A stretch of 64,000 nucleotides of DNA from Tagaea sp. CACIAM 22H2 (GTDB taxonomy: Bacteria; Pseudomonadota; Alphaproteobacteria; CACIAM-22H2), in assembly GCA_014444615.1 (NCBI GenBank), contig PVXE01000002.1:1-64000 (forward strand). The letters are read 5' to 3'. Positions 1 through 10,177 of the stretch are shown here, piece after piece. Each line of letters begins with the position of its first letter. Position 1 is the first letter of the stretch. The notes beneath the pieces were generated by a model, which did not search any database, had not been told where the DNA came from, and was given only the letters and a program-made list of their open reading frames with translations. Both the position numbers and the translations under genes were made by a program.

Positions 1-1
1 C

Positions 2-3000
2 ACGTTCGTCTACACGCCGGCCGCGAATTACAACGGGACCGACAGCTTCACCTACACCGTCAGCGACGGTAAGGGCGGTACGGTGACCGGAACGGCGACG
101 GTCAATGTCGCGGCGGTCAACGATGCGCCGACGACGGCGAATTCCATCGCGCAGACCGACGAGGATTCGCCCTTGTTCGGCCGCGTCACCGCGCATGACG
201 CGGAGGGCGATGCGCTGACCTTCGCGCTGACGGCGAATGGCGCGCCCGCGCACGGCACCGTCACGCTGAATGCCGACGGCACTTACGCTTATACGCCGGC
301 CGCGAATTACAACGGCACCGATAGCTTCACCTATACGGTCAGCGATGGGAACGGCGGCACGACGACCGGCACGGTCACGATTTCGGTCGCGTCGCTCAAC
401 GACGCGCCGGTCGCGCAACCGACCACGGCGAGCGGCCAAGAGGACGCGCCGGCCATCACCGGTCAGGTCGCGGCGACGGATGCCGACGGCGATACGCTGA
501 GCTTCGCGCTGGCATCGGACGGCGCCCCGGCGCACGGAACGGTCACGGTCAATCCCGACGGATCGTTCAGCTACGTGCCCGCGCCGAATTTCAACGGCTC
601 GGATTCCTTCGCCTACGAAATTTCGGACGGCAATGGCGGCGTGACGCGCGGCGTCGTCAACGTCATGGTCGCGCCGGTCAACGATTCGCCGACCGTGTCC
701 GCGCAGACGATCCTGCAAGGCACCGAAGATATCGTGATGTCGGGCACGCTGCCCGGCACCGATATCGATGGCGATGCCCTGACTTTCGCGCCGGTGGGCA
801 CACCGCCGGCGGGTTTGACGCTGAATCCCGACGGCACCTATCAGTATACGCCCACGGCCAACGCCAACGGTCCGGTCACGTTCTTCGACTATACCGTGAC
901 CGATCCGTCGGGCGCGTCGGTGCAAAGCCGCATCTACATCAATTTGGTGTCGGTCAACGACGCGCCGTGGTTCAACGACAAAGCGATAACGATCCAAGAA
1001 GGCGGCGGTTCGGCCGGCGTGCTGCAATACGGCGACGTCGACGGCGACACGGTCGTCGCGACGATCGCCGAAGGCGGCGCGCCTCAGAACGGCACGGTCA
1101 TACTGGGGGCCCACGGCACCTACGTCTACATGCCGAACCCGCATTTCTCGGGTACGGACAGCTTCCAGGTCGCGGTGACGGATTCGAACGGTGCCACGAC
1201 GATCGGCACCGTCAGCTTCACCGTCACGCCGGTCAACGACGCGCCGGTGACGACGCCGGCGACGGTATCGGGTCAGGAGGACAACGCGATCTCCGGCCAG
1301 TTGTCTGCGACCGATCCGGACGGCGACGCCATCACCTATTATCTGCCGTTTGGTTTCGACCCGACCAACGGCCAGCTTACGTTCAATCCGGACGGTTCGT
1401 TCACCTTCGTGCCGAAAGCCGATTGGAACGGCCAAGTCGACGTCTATTATCACGCGCGCGACGCGTGGGGCGCCGAGACCTCCGGTTCGCTGAAGATCTT
1501 CGTCGCGCCCGTGAACGACGCGCCGATCGCGCTGACGGTCAGCGCTTCGGGCGCCGAAGACACGACGCTTGCCGGCCGATTGACCGCGAGCGACGTCGAC
1601 GGCGACGCGCTGACCTTCTCGCTCGCCCCCGGCGGCGCGCCCGCGCACGGCACGCTGACGATCCAGCCGGACGGCAGCTACACTTACGTGCCGGCCGCGA
1701 ACTTTAACGGCGCCGACTCGTTCACCTATCAGGTCAGCGACGGCAACGGCGGCACGGCGACCAAGACCGTGGCGCTTGATGTCGCGTCGGTGAACGACAC
1801 GCCGGCGGCGCAAGGTCAGGATCTGAATGGGGCCGAAGACCACGCGATCGCCGGCCAGCTTGCCGCCACCGACGCGGATGGCGACGCGCTCAGCTACTCG
1901 CTCGCCGCGGACGGCGCCCCCAAGCATGGTGCGGTGACGCTCAATCTCGACGGCTCGTTCACCTACGTGCCGGCGGCTAACTACAACGGAACGGACTCGT
2001 TCACGTATCAAGTCAGCGACGGCAAGGGCGGCTTCGCCACGGCGACGGTCACGCTCAACGTCGCGGGCGTCAACGACGCGCCGGTTGCGGGCACGACCGC
2101 CTTGTCGACCAGCGAGGATACGGTCCTCGCCGGCCGTCTGGTCGCGACCGATGCGGAGGGCGACTCTCTGACCTTCGCGTTGGCTTCCGGCCAGGGGCCG
2201 TCGCACGGCACGCTGAACTTGCAGCCGGACGGCACGTATCTCTACACGCCGGCGGCCAACTACAACGGCACCGACACGTTCACCTACACGGTCAGCGACG
2301 GCAACGGCGGCTCGGTCACGCAGACCGTCACCATCGCCGTCGCATCGGTCAACGACGCACCGGTCGCGCAGAGCGCGACGGTGTCCGGCACCGAAGATAC
2401 GGCGGTCACCGGCCAGGTGACGGCGACGGATATCGAAGGCGACAATCTGACCTTCTCGGTCCCAGCCTCGGGCCGGCCGGCGCATGGCACGGTCACGATG
2501 GCGGCCGATGGCAGCTACACCTATGTTCCGGCCGCCAACTACAACGGCACGGACTCGTTCACCTATCAGGTCAGCGACGGAAAGGGCGGCGTCACGACGG
2601 CGACCGTCTCGGTCAATGTCGCGGCGGTGAACGATGCGCCGACCGCGCCTGCGACGCCCATTGCCGGCATCGAGGATACGGTCATCACCGGTCGCGTGAT
2701 CGCGACCGACGCGGACGGCAACGCGCTGAGCTACACGCTGGTGTCTGCGCCCACCCATGGCGCGCTGACCTTCGCGTCGGACGGCAGCTACACCTACGCG
2801 CCGTCGGCGAACTACAACGGCACCGATACGTTCGTGTATCAGGTCAGCGACGGGCAGGGTGGCGTCACCAACGTCGTCCAGACGATCCAGGTCGCCGCGG
2901 TCAACGACGCGCCCACGACCGTCGGCTTCGACGCCGTGTCGCTGAACGGCGCGCCGGTTGCCGGTACGCTGACAGGGCAGGATGTGGACGGCGACGCGCT

Positions 3001-5524
3001 CACCTTCGCGCTGTCCGCGAATGGCGGCCCGTCGCACGGCACCGTGACGATCGCGCCCAATGGCGGCTTCGTCTACACGCCGGCCAACGGCTACGACGGC
3101 GCCGACGCCTTCACCTATGTCGTGTCGGACGGCAAGGGCGGCACGGCCACGGCGACCGTTTCGCTGACGCTGGTCGGCGACAACGACGCGCCGAGCGCGA
3201 CGGTCACGTCCTTCGCGCTGGACGAGGATACCGTCCTCAACGGCAATCTCGGGATCGTCGATCCCGAGGGTCACGCCTTCACCTATGCACTGGCCGACGG
3301 CCCCGATCACGGCACGCTGCTGCTCGGCGCCGACGGCAACTTCGTCTACACGCCGGCCGAGAATTATCATGGCGGCGACAGCTTCCAGATCACGCTGACC
3401 GATGCGTTCGGCGCGTCGCAGACGCAGACGATCTCGATGGCCGTCGCCTCGGTGATCGACGTGCCGCGCCTCGACCCGATCCACATCACGATCAACGAAG
3501 ATTCGGGCCCGATCACGTTCCCGGTCGACGTCGTCAATCCCGACGGGCTGGCGTTCGGCGTTTCGTCCGGCACGTGGAGTTCGCCGCTGGGCAGCTACGC
3601 CTGGTCGAACGACGGCCAATCGCTGACGTTCACCCCGAACGTCGACGCCAACGGCACGGCAAATCTGTCGCTGATCCTGTGGGATGTGAACGGCGTGGGC
3701 ACGCAGGTTCCCGTCGTTATCGACATCCTACCGGTCGACGACGGTCCGCGCGTCGATCAGTTGAACTTCGGCATGTCGGAGGACGCCTCGTTCTCCGGCC
3801 GCATCGACGCCCGCGATCCGGATGGCGGCGGCATCGCCGGCTTTGCGCTGGTCGAAGGGCCGGATGTCGGCGAGTTCACGCTGAACGCGGACGGCACGTT
3901 CACCTTCACGCCGCCGGCCGATTACTTCGGCAACGTCACATTCACCTATGTCGTCACGGATACGACGGGCGCTTCCTCGACACTGACGTCGACGATCGCC
4001 GTTGCGAATGTCGGCGATCCGCCGGTCACGTGGCCGCAGAGCTTCTCGGGTACCGAGGACACGCTGATTGTCGGCCGCCTTGAAGGCTACGACCCCGACG
4101 GCGGCGATATGGGCGTCGATTACTGGTGGATCGAGGCGCCGGGCGAGAACGCGTATCTCGCGCAGGGTTATCTCGACATCGCACTCGACGGCAACTTCGT
4201 GTTCCGTCCCGATCCCGATTGGTACGGCACGGCTACGGTGCATATGCGCCTGGCCGACAAGGAAGGCTTCGTTTCCGAACCGGTGCTGCTCACGTTCACC
4301 GTCACGCCGGTCAACGATCTGCCGACGGGCGCGAACTACACCCATATCGCGATCGCCGAAGACACCAGCTACAACGGCAATCTCGGCGTCAATCCCGAGA
4401 CGGGCGGGGCGCTCGTCGGCGATCTCGAGACGGCGCGTCAGGACCTCGCCTTCACGGTCGCGCGCCAAGCGGCGCACGGCACGGTCACGATCGACGCGAA
4501 CGGCGACTTCGTCTACACGCCTAACGCCAACTATTACGGTTGGGACACGTTCTCGTACACGGTCACCGACGCCGACGGCGGCACGGTCACGCTGGAAGCG
4601 CCCAGCATTTACGTGTCGTCGGTCATCGATCCGATGGTTTGGACCGAAGGGCTGACCACCGACGGCGGCCATACTTTGGAAGGCTATGTTGGCGGCAGCG
4701 CCGACGGCACTGCCTATACTCAGGATTCCTGGGCGTCGCACGGCACGCTGTCGTTCAATCCCGATGGCACGTTCGTCTACACGCCGAACGAGGGTTTCTC
4801 CGGCGTCGACCGCTTCCTGGTCACGGCATATTTCAACGCCCAATCGCAACAGCGCTGGGTCGAAATCACCGTCACGCCGAACGACGCGCCGGTGATCGAA
4901 TCCTCGTCCCACGAGACGGCGCTGCTCTCGCAAGGGCCGATCTCGGGTCAAATCCAGGCGACCGACGCCGAGGGCGACGCGCTCACCTTCTCGCTGATCT
5001 CGGGGCCGGCCGATGGCCTGCTCACGCTAAACCCCGACGGCAGCTACAACTATCAACCCAGCGGCAGTGCCGTGGGGCCGCAGAGTTTCGTCTACCAGGT
5101 CGACGACGGCTTCGGCGGCGTCACGCAAGCCACGCACACGATCGACCTCTACGGCGAGGCCGAGCATACGGCCGCGTCGGGCGTGTTGTCGGGCAACTGG
5201 AACCTTCAAGACTACGTGCACGACAACGTCGTCGTCACGGCGGCCAACGAAGCGCCGGGCGACGCGCCCGATACGGTCGTGGGCTTCCAGGCGGCCGAGG
5301 ATACGATCGACGTCACCGCGCTGTTCGGCGCCGATGTGCCGGCCGATTGGGCCGCGATGTTGACCGCGCAATACGATGCGGGTGCCGGCGGCACCTATAT
5401 CGGCGTGACGAGCGAAACCACGGGGACGCCGGAATGGGGCGTGTTGCTGGTCGGCGTTCAAACCTCGATCGACGATCTACTCAGCCAGCACGCGATCACG
5501 GCGCAGCAAAGCTCGACGCCGTAA
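2..5524 (+). CDS. Giant tandem-repeat (cadherin/VCBS-like) surface protein, 3' part
   Basis: The frame is open from base 2, so the true start lies left of the window; 1840 residues are visible. About 18 repeats of 85-105 residues each run from an ED-T entry through a D-x-D-G-D calcium-binding-type loop and a Y-N-G-T-D-S-F-T-Y-x-V-S-D-G-G block to a V-N-D-A-P exit. Repeats of this kind form strings of Ig-like domains in bacterial adhesins. The last ~130 residues are different, with a D-T-V-V-G-F...E-D-T-I-D-V segment that resembles C-terminal type I secretion signals. No LPXTG or membrane anchor is visible. The convergent operon downstream encodes an ABC exporter, HlyD adaptor and SapC, so export by that machine is the natural inference. 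Repeats are very similar at the left and degenerate towards the C-terminus. The family call is firm; the adhesin role is inferred. Confidence 0.85.
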   Translation, partial: TFVYTPAANYNGTDSFTYTVSDGKGGTVTGTATVNVAAVNDAPTTANSIAQTDEDSPLFGRVTAHDAEGDALTFALTANGAPAHGTVTLNADGTYAYTPAANYNGTDSFTYTVSDGNGGTTTGTVTISVASLNDAPVAQPTTASGQEDAPAITGQVAATDADGDTLSFALASDGAPAHGTVTVNPDGSFSYVPAPNFNGSDSFAYEISDGNGGVTRGVVNVMVAPVNDSPTVSAQTILQGTEDIVMSGTLPGTDIDGDALTFAPVGTPPAGLTLNPDGTYQYTPTANANGPVTFFDYTVTDPSGASVQSRIYINLVSVNDAPWFNDKAITIQEGGGSAGVLQYGDVDGDTVVATIAEGGAPQNGTVILGAHGTYVYMPNPHFSGTDSFQVAVTDSNGATTIGTVSFTVTPVNDAPVTTPATVSGQEDNAISGQLSATDPDGDAITYYLPFGFDPTNGQLTFNPDGSFTFVPKADWNGQVDVYYHARDAWGAETSGSLKIFVAPVNDAPIALTVSASGAEDTTLAGRLTASDVDGDALTFSLAPGGAPAHGTLTIQPDGSYTYVPAANFNGADSFTYQVSDGNGGTATKTVALDVASVNDTPAAQGQDLNGAEDHAIAGQLAATDADGDALSYSLAADGAPKHGAVTLNLDGSFTYVPAANYNGTDSFTYQVSDGKGGFATATVTLNVAGVNDAPVAGTTALSTSEDTVLAGRLVATDAEGDSLTFALASGQGPSHGTLNLQPDGTYLYTPAANYNGTDTFTYTVSDGNGGSVTQTVTIAVASVNDAPVAQSATVSGTEDTAVTGQVTATDIEGDNLTFSVPASGRPAHGTVTMAADGSYTYVPAANYNGTDSFTYQVSDGKGGVTTATVSVNVAAVNDAPTAPATPIAGIEDTVITGRVIATDADGNALSYTLVSAPTHGALTFASDGSYTYAPSANYNGTDTFVYQVSDGQGGVTNVVQTIQVAAVNDAPTTVGFDAVSLNGAPVAGTLTGQDVDGDALTFALSANGGPSHGTVTIAPNGGFVYTPANGYDGADAFTYVVSDGKGGTATATVSLTLVGDNDAPSATVTSFALDEDTVLNGNLGIVDPEGHAFTYALADGPDHGTLLLGADGNFVYTPAENYHGGDSFQITLTDAFGASQTQTISMAVASVIDVPRLDPIHITINEDSGPITFPVDVVNPDGLAFGVSSGTWSSPLGSYAWSNDGQSLTFTPNVDANGTANLSLILWDVNGVGTQVPVVIDILPVDDGPRVDQLNFGMSEDASFSGRIDARDPDGGGIAGFALVEGPDVGEFTLNADGTFTFTPPADYFGNVTFTYVVTDTTGASSTLTSTIAVANVGDPPVTWPQSFSGTEDTLIVGRLEGYDPDGGDMGVDYWWIEAPGENAYLAQGYLDIALDGNFVFRPDPDWYGTATVHMRLADKEGFVSEPVLLTFTVTPVNDLPTGANYTHIAIAEDTSYNGNLGVNPETGGALVGDLETARQDLAFTVARQAAHGTVTIDANGDFVYTPNANYYGWDTFSYTVTDADGGTVTLEAPSIYVSSVIDPMVWTEGLTTDGGHTLEGYVGGSADGTAYTQDSWASHGTLSFNPDGTFVYTPNEGFSGVDRFLVTAYFNAQSQQRWVEITVTPNDAPVIESSSHETALLSQGPISGQIQATDAEGDALTFSLISGPADGLLTLNPDGSYNYQPSGSAVGPQSFVYQVDDGFGGVTQATHTIDLYGEAEHTAASGVLSGNWNLQDYVHDNVVVTAANEAPGDAPDTVVGFQAAEDTIDVTALFGADVPADWAAMLTAQYDAGAGGTYIGVTSETTGTPEWGVLLVGVQTSIDDLLSQHAITAQQSSTP

Positions 5525-5549
5525 TCGGTGGCGGCACGCGCCAAAGAAA

Positions 5550-5577
5550 AAGGGCGGCTTCGCAAGAAGCCGCCCTT
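5550..5577. terminator. Bidirectional intrinsic terminator between adhesin and sapC
   Basis: A perfect 12-bp stem (AAGGGCGGCTTC with its complement) closes a GCAA tetraloop. A-rich sequence lies on the left and a CGTTTAT tail on the right. It sits between two convergent genes and can serve both. Confidence 0.85.
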
Positions 5578-5594
5578 CGTTTATCGGACATCGA

Positions 5595-6464
5595 TCAGGC
5601 GGTTTTCTTGCCGCGCTGAACCGCGATATCGCCCAGATGGCGCAAATTGGCGAACGAGACGAGGTGCAGATAGACGAGGCCGAGCCCGCCGGATTTGCGC
5701 AGCTCCAGGAATTTGTCGTCGGGCAGCTCGTTCAATTTCCGCTCGTCGACGATGCCGAAGCCCTGGAAGCCGACCGTCTCGCCATTGGCGAGCTTGGCTT
5801 CGATCCGCCGCTCGATCAGCAGCCCCAAATCATCGAGCAATTTGACGATTTGCGCCGTGCGCACTTGGTCGCGATGGATGTCGGCGCCCAGCTGCAGCAT
5901 GCGGTCGAGATAGGCCGATTTCTTGCCGTTCTCGAAAAAGCGCATGCCTTGTTCGGTGGAGACGAGCGGCGAGCCTTCGTCGATGCACAGAATAAGGCGC
6001 TGGCCGTCGTTGGACTGCGCGATCAGGAAGGGGTAGCGGCGCAGATAAGCGGGCATATAGGCGCCTTGGCGCCATTTGCCGTCGTCGCCGACATATAGGT
6101 TTTCGTCGGCGCGCAAACCGACCAGCACGGCCGCCATCGGCGACGGCTTGGTCACGAATACGATCGGGTACTCGCGCGCGGCGACGGGAAACTCGGCGCC
6201 CGTAATCGGCACGGCGCGCGTCTTGGCGGCGAATTTGAAGTCGCGGGTTTCGAGCACCGCGAATTGCTGATGGCGCTGCGGATCGATCGGCCGCACGCGG
6301 GCGTAAAGCGGCGGCATATCGCCCGCGGGCGCTGCGGCGCGCATCGTGGCGGGCGCGGCCGGGGCCGCGGGCGCCGCGGCGGGCGCGGGTTTGGCCGGTG
6401 CTGCTTTCGGCGCGGCTGCTTTGGCGGGTGGCTTGGCAGGCGGGCGGGTCGGTTTTTCGGCCAT
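5595..6464 (-). CDS. sapC: SapC family protein
   Basis: The 289-residue protein has a Lys/Pro/Ala-rich N-terminus (about residues 1-48) followed by a full SapC domain (about 65-285). Recognisable blocks are the A-x-E-F-P-x-A-A-R-E-Y-P-I-V-F segment near residue 90, the P-A-Y-L-R-R-Y-P-F segment, and the conserved acidic C-terminal half. SapC was first described with the Campylobacter S-layer secretion genes and recurs beside type I exporters of repeat proteins; its biochemical role is unknown. There is no signal peptide, so it is probably cytoplasmic. It is the last gene of the exporter operon, 12 bp after the HlyD gene. The basic low-complexity N-terminal tail is unusual and may bind nucleic acid, acidic surfaces or the envelope; that is speculation. 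Confidence 0.85.
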   Translation of the reverse strand: MAEKPTRPPAKPPAKAAAPKAAPAKPAPAAAPAAPAAPATMRAAAPAGDMPPLYARVRPIDPQRHQQFAVLETRDFKFAAKTRAVPITGAEFPVAAREYPIVFVTKPSPMAAVLVGLRADENLYVGDDGKWRQGAYMPAYLRRYPFLIAQSNDGQRLILCIDEGSPLVSTEQGMRFFENGKKSAYLDRMLQLGADIHRDQVRTAQIVKLLDDLGLLIERRIEAKLANGETVGFQGFGIVDERKLNELPDDKFLELRKSGGLGLVYLHLVSFANLRHLGDIAVQRGKKTA

Positions 6465-6476
6465 TGTTTCCCCGGA

Positions 6477-7796
6477 TTATCTTTCCGTCATCGCGCGATC
6501 GGTCGTCTTCAATATCGGCTTCAGAAGATACTGCAAGATCGTCCTTTCGCCAGTAACGATATCGACTTGCGCGGTCATGCCAGGCGAAATCGGCAACGGC
6601 CGGTCGGGCGTGCCCAGGGCCATCCGGTCGGCGCGCACGCGCACCAGGAACCAGGGCTCGCCCTTGTCGTCGGGGATCGAGTCCGCGCTGATCGCCGAAA
6701 CCACGCCTTTGATCCCGCCATAGATGGAGAAATCGTAGGCCGTGATTTTCACCAGCGCTTCCTGGCCGATATGGACGAAGGCGATGTCCATCGGCCGCAC
6801 ACGCGCCTCGACCAGCAATTCGTCCTCGCCGGGCACGATCTCCATGATCACGGAGCCCGGCTCGAGCACGCCGCCGATGGTGCGAACGGCGATTTGCTTC
6901 ACGGTACCCGCGACCGGCGAGCGCACGTCGCGGCGCGCCACGCGATCGGCCATCGACCGCAGGATCTCTGCGGTCGCCGAAAACTCGGCGCGCACGCGCG
7001 CGAGCTCGGTCGACGCTTCGCGCTGATAGGTGCGGCCGCGCTCGTCGAGCCTGGCTTCCACTTCGGCGATCGCGGCGCGCAGGCCGGGAATCTGGAATCG
7101 CGTCGTGCGCAGCTGGCCTTCGATTTCGTTCGACTGGCGTTGCAAACGCAGCAGATCAAGCTGCGAGCGGTAACCGCGTTCGGCCACCTCGCGCACGATC
7201 TCCAACTCGCGATTCGACAGTTCAAGGCTGCGCGACAGCCAGATCTCGCGGTCGACCAGCGTGCGCAGTTCCTGCTGGCGCTGGGCGAGGTTGCGGGAAA
7301 GGCCCTCGCGCGCGGCGTCGAGCTCCTCTTTGCGCGCGGCGAACAGCGCGCGCTCGGTCTCGACGAAGGAAACGCCTTGGCGCAGCGCTTCCTCGGGGAA
7401 GGCGACGTTGGGGCGCATCGACGCTTCGGCTTCGAGGCGCGCGGCGGCGGCCATCAGTGCCAGGTATTTCTGGCGGTTCTGTTGCAGCTCCGACGCGAAG
7501 GCGACGTCGTCGATGCGCGCGAGCATCTGGCCGACGGCGACGCGGTCGCCTTCGCCGACGTAAAGCCGCTCGAGAATGCCGCCTTCGAGATTTTGGATGC
7601 GCTGGATTTGCAGCGACGGCACGACCTTGCCCTGGCCGGAGGCGTAGGTGTCGAGCTTGCCGACGGCGGCCCAAGCGCCGAGCGAGACGATCATCGCCGC
7701 GACGGCGATCAGGAACATGGCACCGCCGGCGGGCGGCGTGATCAACGCACCGGAAAGCCGGTCGGGCGGGGGGAGTGCGCGGGCGGGAAGGGACAT
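6477..7796 (-). CDS. HlyD family type I secretion periplasmic adaptor
   Basis: The 439-residue protein has the layout of a type I secretion membrane-fusion protein. A short cytoplasmic N-terminus is followed by one membrane helix (about residues 25-45), a lipoyl half (G-x-V-V-P-S...I-Q-N-L-E-G-G-I, residues 60-80), a long coiled-coil hairpin (about 100-290), the second lipoyl half and a beta-barrel region ending in the family-typical P-G-M-x-x-x-V-D-I block near residue 405. It would bridge the inner-membrane ABC protein to an outer-membrane TolC-type channel, which is not in this window. It starts 14 bp after the ABC gene and lies 12 bp before sapC, so the three form one operon. The presumed cargo is the convergent repeat protein. 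Confidence 0.93.
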   Translation of the reverse strand: MSLPARALPPPDRLSGALITPPAGGAMFLIAVAAMIVSLGAWAAVGKLDTYASGQGKVVPSLQIQRIQNLEGGILERLYVGEGDRVAVGQMLARIDDVAFASELQQNRQKYLALMAAAARLEAEASMRPNVAFPEEALRQGVSFVETERALFAARKEELDAAREGLSRNLAQRQQELRTLVDREIWLSRSLELSNRELEIVREVAERGYRSQLDLLRLQRQSNEIEGQLRTTRFQIPGLRAAIAEVEARLDERGRTYQREASTELARVRAEFSATAEILRSMADRVARRDVRSPVAGTVKQIAVRTIGGVLEPGSVIMEIVPGEDELLVEARVRPMDIAFVHIGQEALVKITAYDFSIYGGIKGVVSAISADSIPDDKGEPWFLVRVRADRMALGTPDRPLPISPGMTAQVDIVTGERTILQYLLKPILKTTDRAMTER

Positions 7797-7810
7797 CGGC
7801 GGCGCGCCCC

Positions 7811-9981
7811 TTAGCTTCCGACGCGTTCGACCGAGCGCCCGCCGCTTTGCGGCGGCGTGCGGCGCTTGGCCAGCGCGTCGAGCACGCGCTCGCGCGGACC
7901 GTCGGCAATGATGCGGCCGCGATCGACGACGATCAGACGCGAAACGAGGGTGAGCAGCGACGGGCGATGCGCGATCAGCACCAGCGTGCGGCCGTCGAGA
8001 ACCTCCTCCAGCCGGATCTTCATCGCCTGTTCGGAGCCTTGGTCCATCGCGGAGGTCGGCTCGTCCATCGCCAGCACGCGCGGCTTCAACAGCAGCGCGC
8101 GCGCCAGCGCGATCGCCTGTCGCTGTCCGCCGGACAGACGCTCGCCGCGCTCGCCCACCGCCCAGTCATAGCCTTCGGGATGCTGGCGCACGAATTCGTC
8201 CACGCCGGCAAGCTGCGCGGCTTCGAGGATTTGCGCGTCTTCCGCAAGGGGGCCCCCAGCGAAATATTCTCGCGAACCGAGCCCGCGAACAGCACCACGT
8301 CCTGCGGCACGCAGCCGATATGTTTGCGCAGGTCGTCCGGCGCCAATTGGCGGATATCCGCGCCGCCGACCAGGATCTGGCCTTCCTTGGCTGTGTAGAG
8401 GCCGAGAATGAGTTTGAGGATCGAGCTTTTGCCCGAGCCGATGGGCCCCACGATGCCCACGCGTTCGCCCGGGCGGATCGTGAAGCTGACATTGCGCAGC
8501 ACTTCGTTGCCTTGCCCCGGATAGGCAAAGGAAACGTTGCGGAACTCGATCTCGCCCGTCAGGCCCGAGCGTTCCAGATAGCGTTTCTTGGAATCGCCCT
8601 CCTGCGGCAGCTTCATGATCTGATCGAGCGTTTGCAGCGACGCTTGGCTTTGCTTCAAGCGCGTGAGCAGTGCTGCGATCTGGCCGATCGGCGCCATCGC
8701 GCGGCCTGCGAGCATCGTGCAGGCGATCAACGCGCCGGTCGTCAGTTGCATCTCGACGAACAGATAGACGCCGTGGACGATCATGATCATCGTCGTCAGG
8801 TTCTGCGCGAGCGAGGAGAAGTTGATCGCCAGCGACGACCAGGTGCGCGACTTGACCGCCGCTTCGGCCGACGCGCCGACCGAGGCTTCCCAGCGCTGCT
8901 GCATCTTGTCGCCGGCGCCGACGGCCTTGATGGTTTCGAGGCCCGAGATGGTTTCGACCAGCACGCCGTGACGCAAGGCCGCCAGCGCCATCGCCTGTTT
9001 GACGACGCGGTCGAGCGGGATCTGGATCAGCACGCCGACCATCAGCACCAGCGGAATGGCGATCACCGGCGTCAACACCAGCCAGCCGCCGATCCACCAG
9101 ATCAGCGCCAGGAACATCACGACGAAGGGCAGATCGACCAGCGTATTGACGGTCGCGGAGGAGAAAAACTCGCGCAGACTCTCGAATTCGCGCAGGTTGT
9201 TGGCGAAGCCGCCGGCGGTCGGCGGGCGTGCCTCCAGGCGGATGCGGATGACCTGGTCGAAGATGCGGCTGGCCAGAAGGGAGTCGACGTTCTTGCCCGC
9301 ATGATCGACGAAATAGCCGCGCAGCATGCGGATAGCGAAGTCGAACAGATAGACGAGCAGAATGCCGGACGAGAGCACGAACAGCGTTTCGATCGCGCCG
9401 TTGGGCACGACGCGGTCGTAGACGCTCATCGAATACATCGGCGCCACGGTCGCCATCACGTTGACGACAACGGAGGCGAGCAACACATGGATATAGGTGG
9501 GCCAGGCAAGGAACAGCGCCTGCCAAAACCAGCGCTTTCCGCGCGGCGGCGCGGTTTTTTGCTCGACGTCTTCTTCGTCCGGCCGGCGGCGCAGCTGCGC
9601 GAACACGCAAGCGCCCGCATAGATTTTGCCCAATTCCTCGAAGCCGAACCATTCGAAGCGATCTTCGTCGGGCCAGTAGATGCGCAGCGCTTCGGGCTTG
9701 GCATCGGCCGCGATCGCCGCTTCGCCGTTCTTCAGCAGCAGCACGGCGGGCAAGGGCTGGCGCGGAATCGCCTCCAGCATCATCGTGCGCGCTTCGGCCT
9801 CGATGCCGAGCTTGGCGCAAGCCTCGACGAAGGCAGCGGGCGTGTCGGCCGGGTGGACCGAAGCGGCGGCGGCTTCGGCCAGATCGAAATGTTTGGCGAT
9901 CGCCGGGAAGCAGGACGCGAGCGTACCCCGCCGGCGCTGCGGCGCCGGTTCGGCTTCGGACGGGGGCGGTGTCGCGTTCAC
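7811..9981 (-). pseudogene. Type I secretion ABC transporter (LapB-like), frameshifted as read
   Basis: The product would be about 723 residues. It has a degenerate C39-like domain (about 20-135, without the Cys-His catalytic pair), an ABC exporter membrane domain (about 150-430) and an ATPase domain (about 480-715). Walker A (G-P-I-G-S-G-K-S) and the signature/Walker B stretch (L-S-G-G-Q...L-A-M-D-E-P-T-S) are both present. GTG start at 9981, with GGAGGAG ten bases upstream. The reading frame breaks near residue 576: one frame runs through N-I-S-L-G-A-P-L and the rest resumes as A-E-D-A-Q-I-L-E in the next frame. The break is at a five-G/five-C run (8248-8257), where one extra base restores a normal sequence. 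Everything else is well conserved, so a sequencing error or a very recent mutation is likely. First gene of the exporter operon. Confidence 0.88.
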
Positions 9982-10177
9982 GTCAGACGAACTCCTCCGC
10001 TTCCGGCCCCATCCGGAATTCTTCGAGCGGATGGGGTTCGGCGGATGTTTGGACGATATCCGGTTAACGTTAAAGGTTCCCTAAAATTTTCGGATATTGC
10101 AGATGCGTCGATAAAATATATATCCATATCAATGGGTTTTGGGGTTATATTGATGCTGCCCTTACGCCCGAATCAAT
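9982..10177. promoter_or_regulatory. Divergent promoter region, exporter operon and histidine kinase
   Basis: This 196-bp gap between two divergent genes is much richer in A/T than its surroundings, especially 10060-10160. It contains a TTAACGTTAA palindrome (about 10064-10073) and a TATA-rich stretch near 10115-10130. No -35/-10 pair could be assigned with confidence. It must hold the start signals of the type I secretion operon and the kinase. Confidence 0.5.

Noticed and set aside
3728..4951. 407-codon open frame antisense to the repeat protein
   Set aside because: Arg/Val/Asp-rich product of the repeat codons read backwards; no start signals.
1..5000. Repeated DNA in the first 5 kb as a CRISPR or satellite-like array
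   Set aside because: The periodicity is about 270-310 bp, in frame, and encodes protein repeats with synonymous differences.
6264..7814. Long open frame on the + strand opposite the HlyD gene
   Set aside because: It is a mirror of the GC-rich codon pattern of a clear HlyD-family gene, and its translation is His/Arg/Gly-rich with no known domain.
7811..9820. Two overlapping frames as two separate ABC exporter genes
   Set aside because: Each holds only part of one ATPase domain; joined across the homopolymer they give one normal protein.
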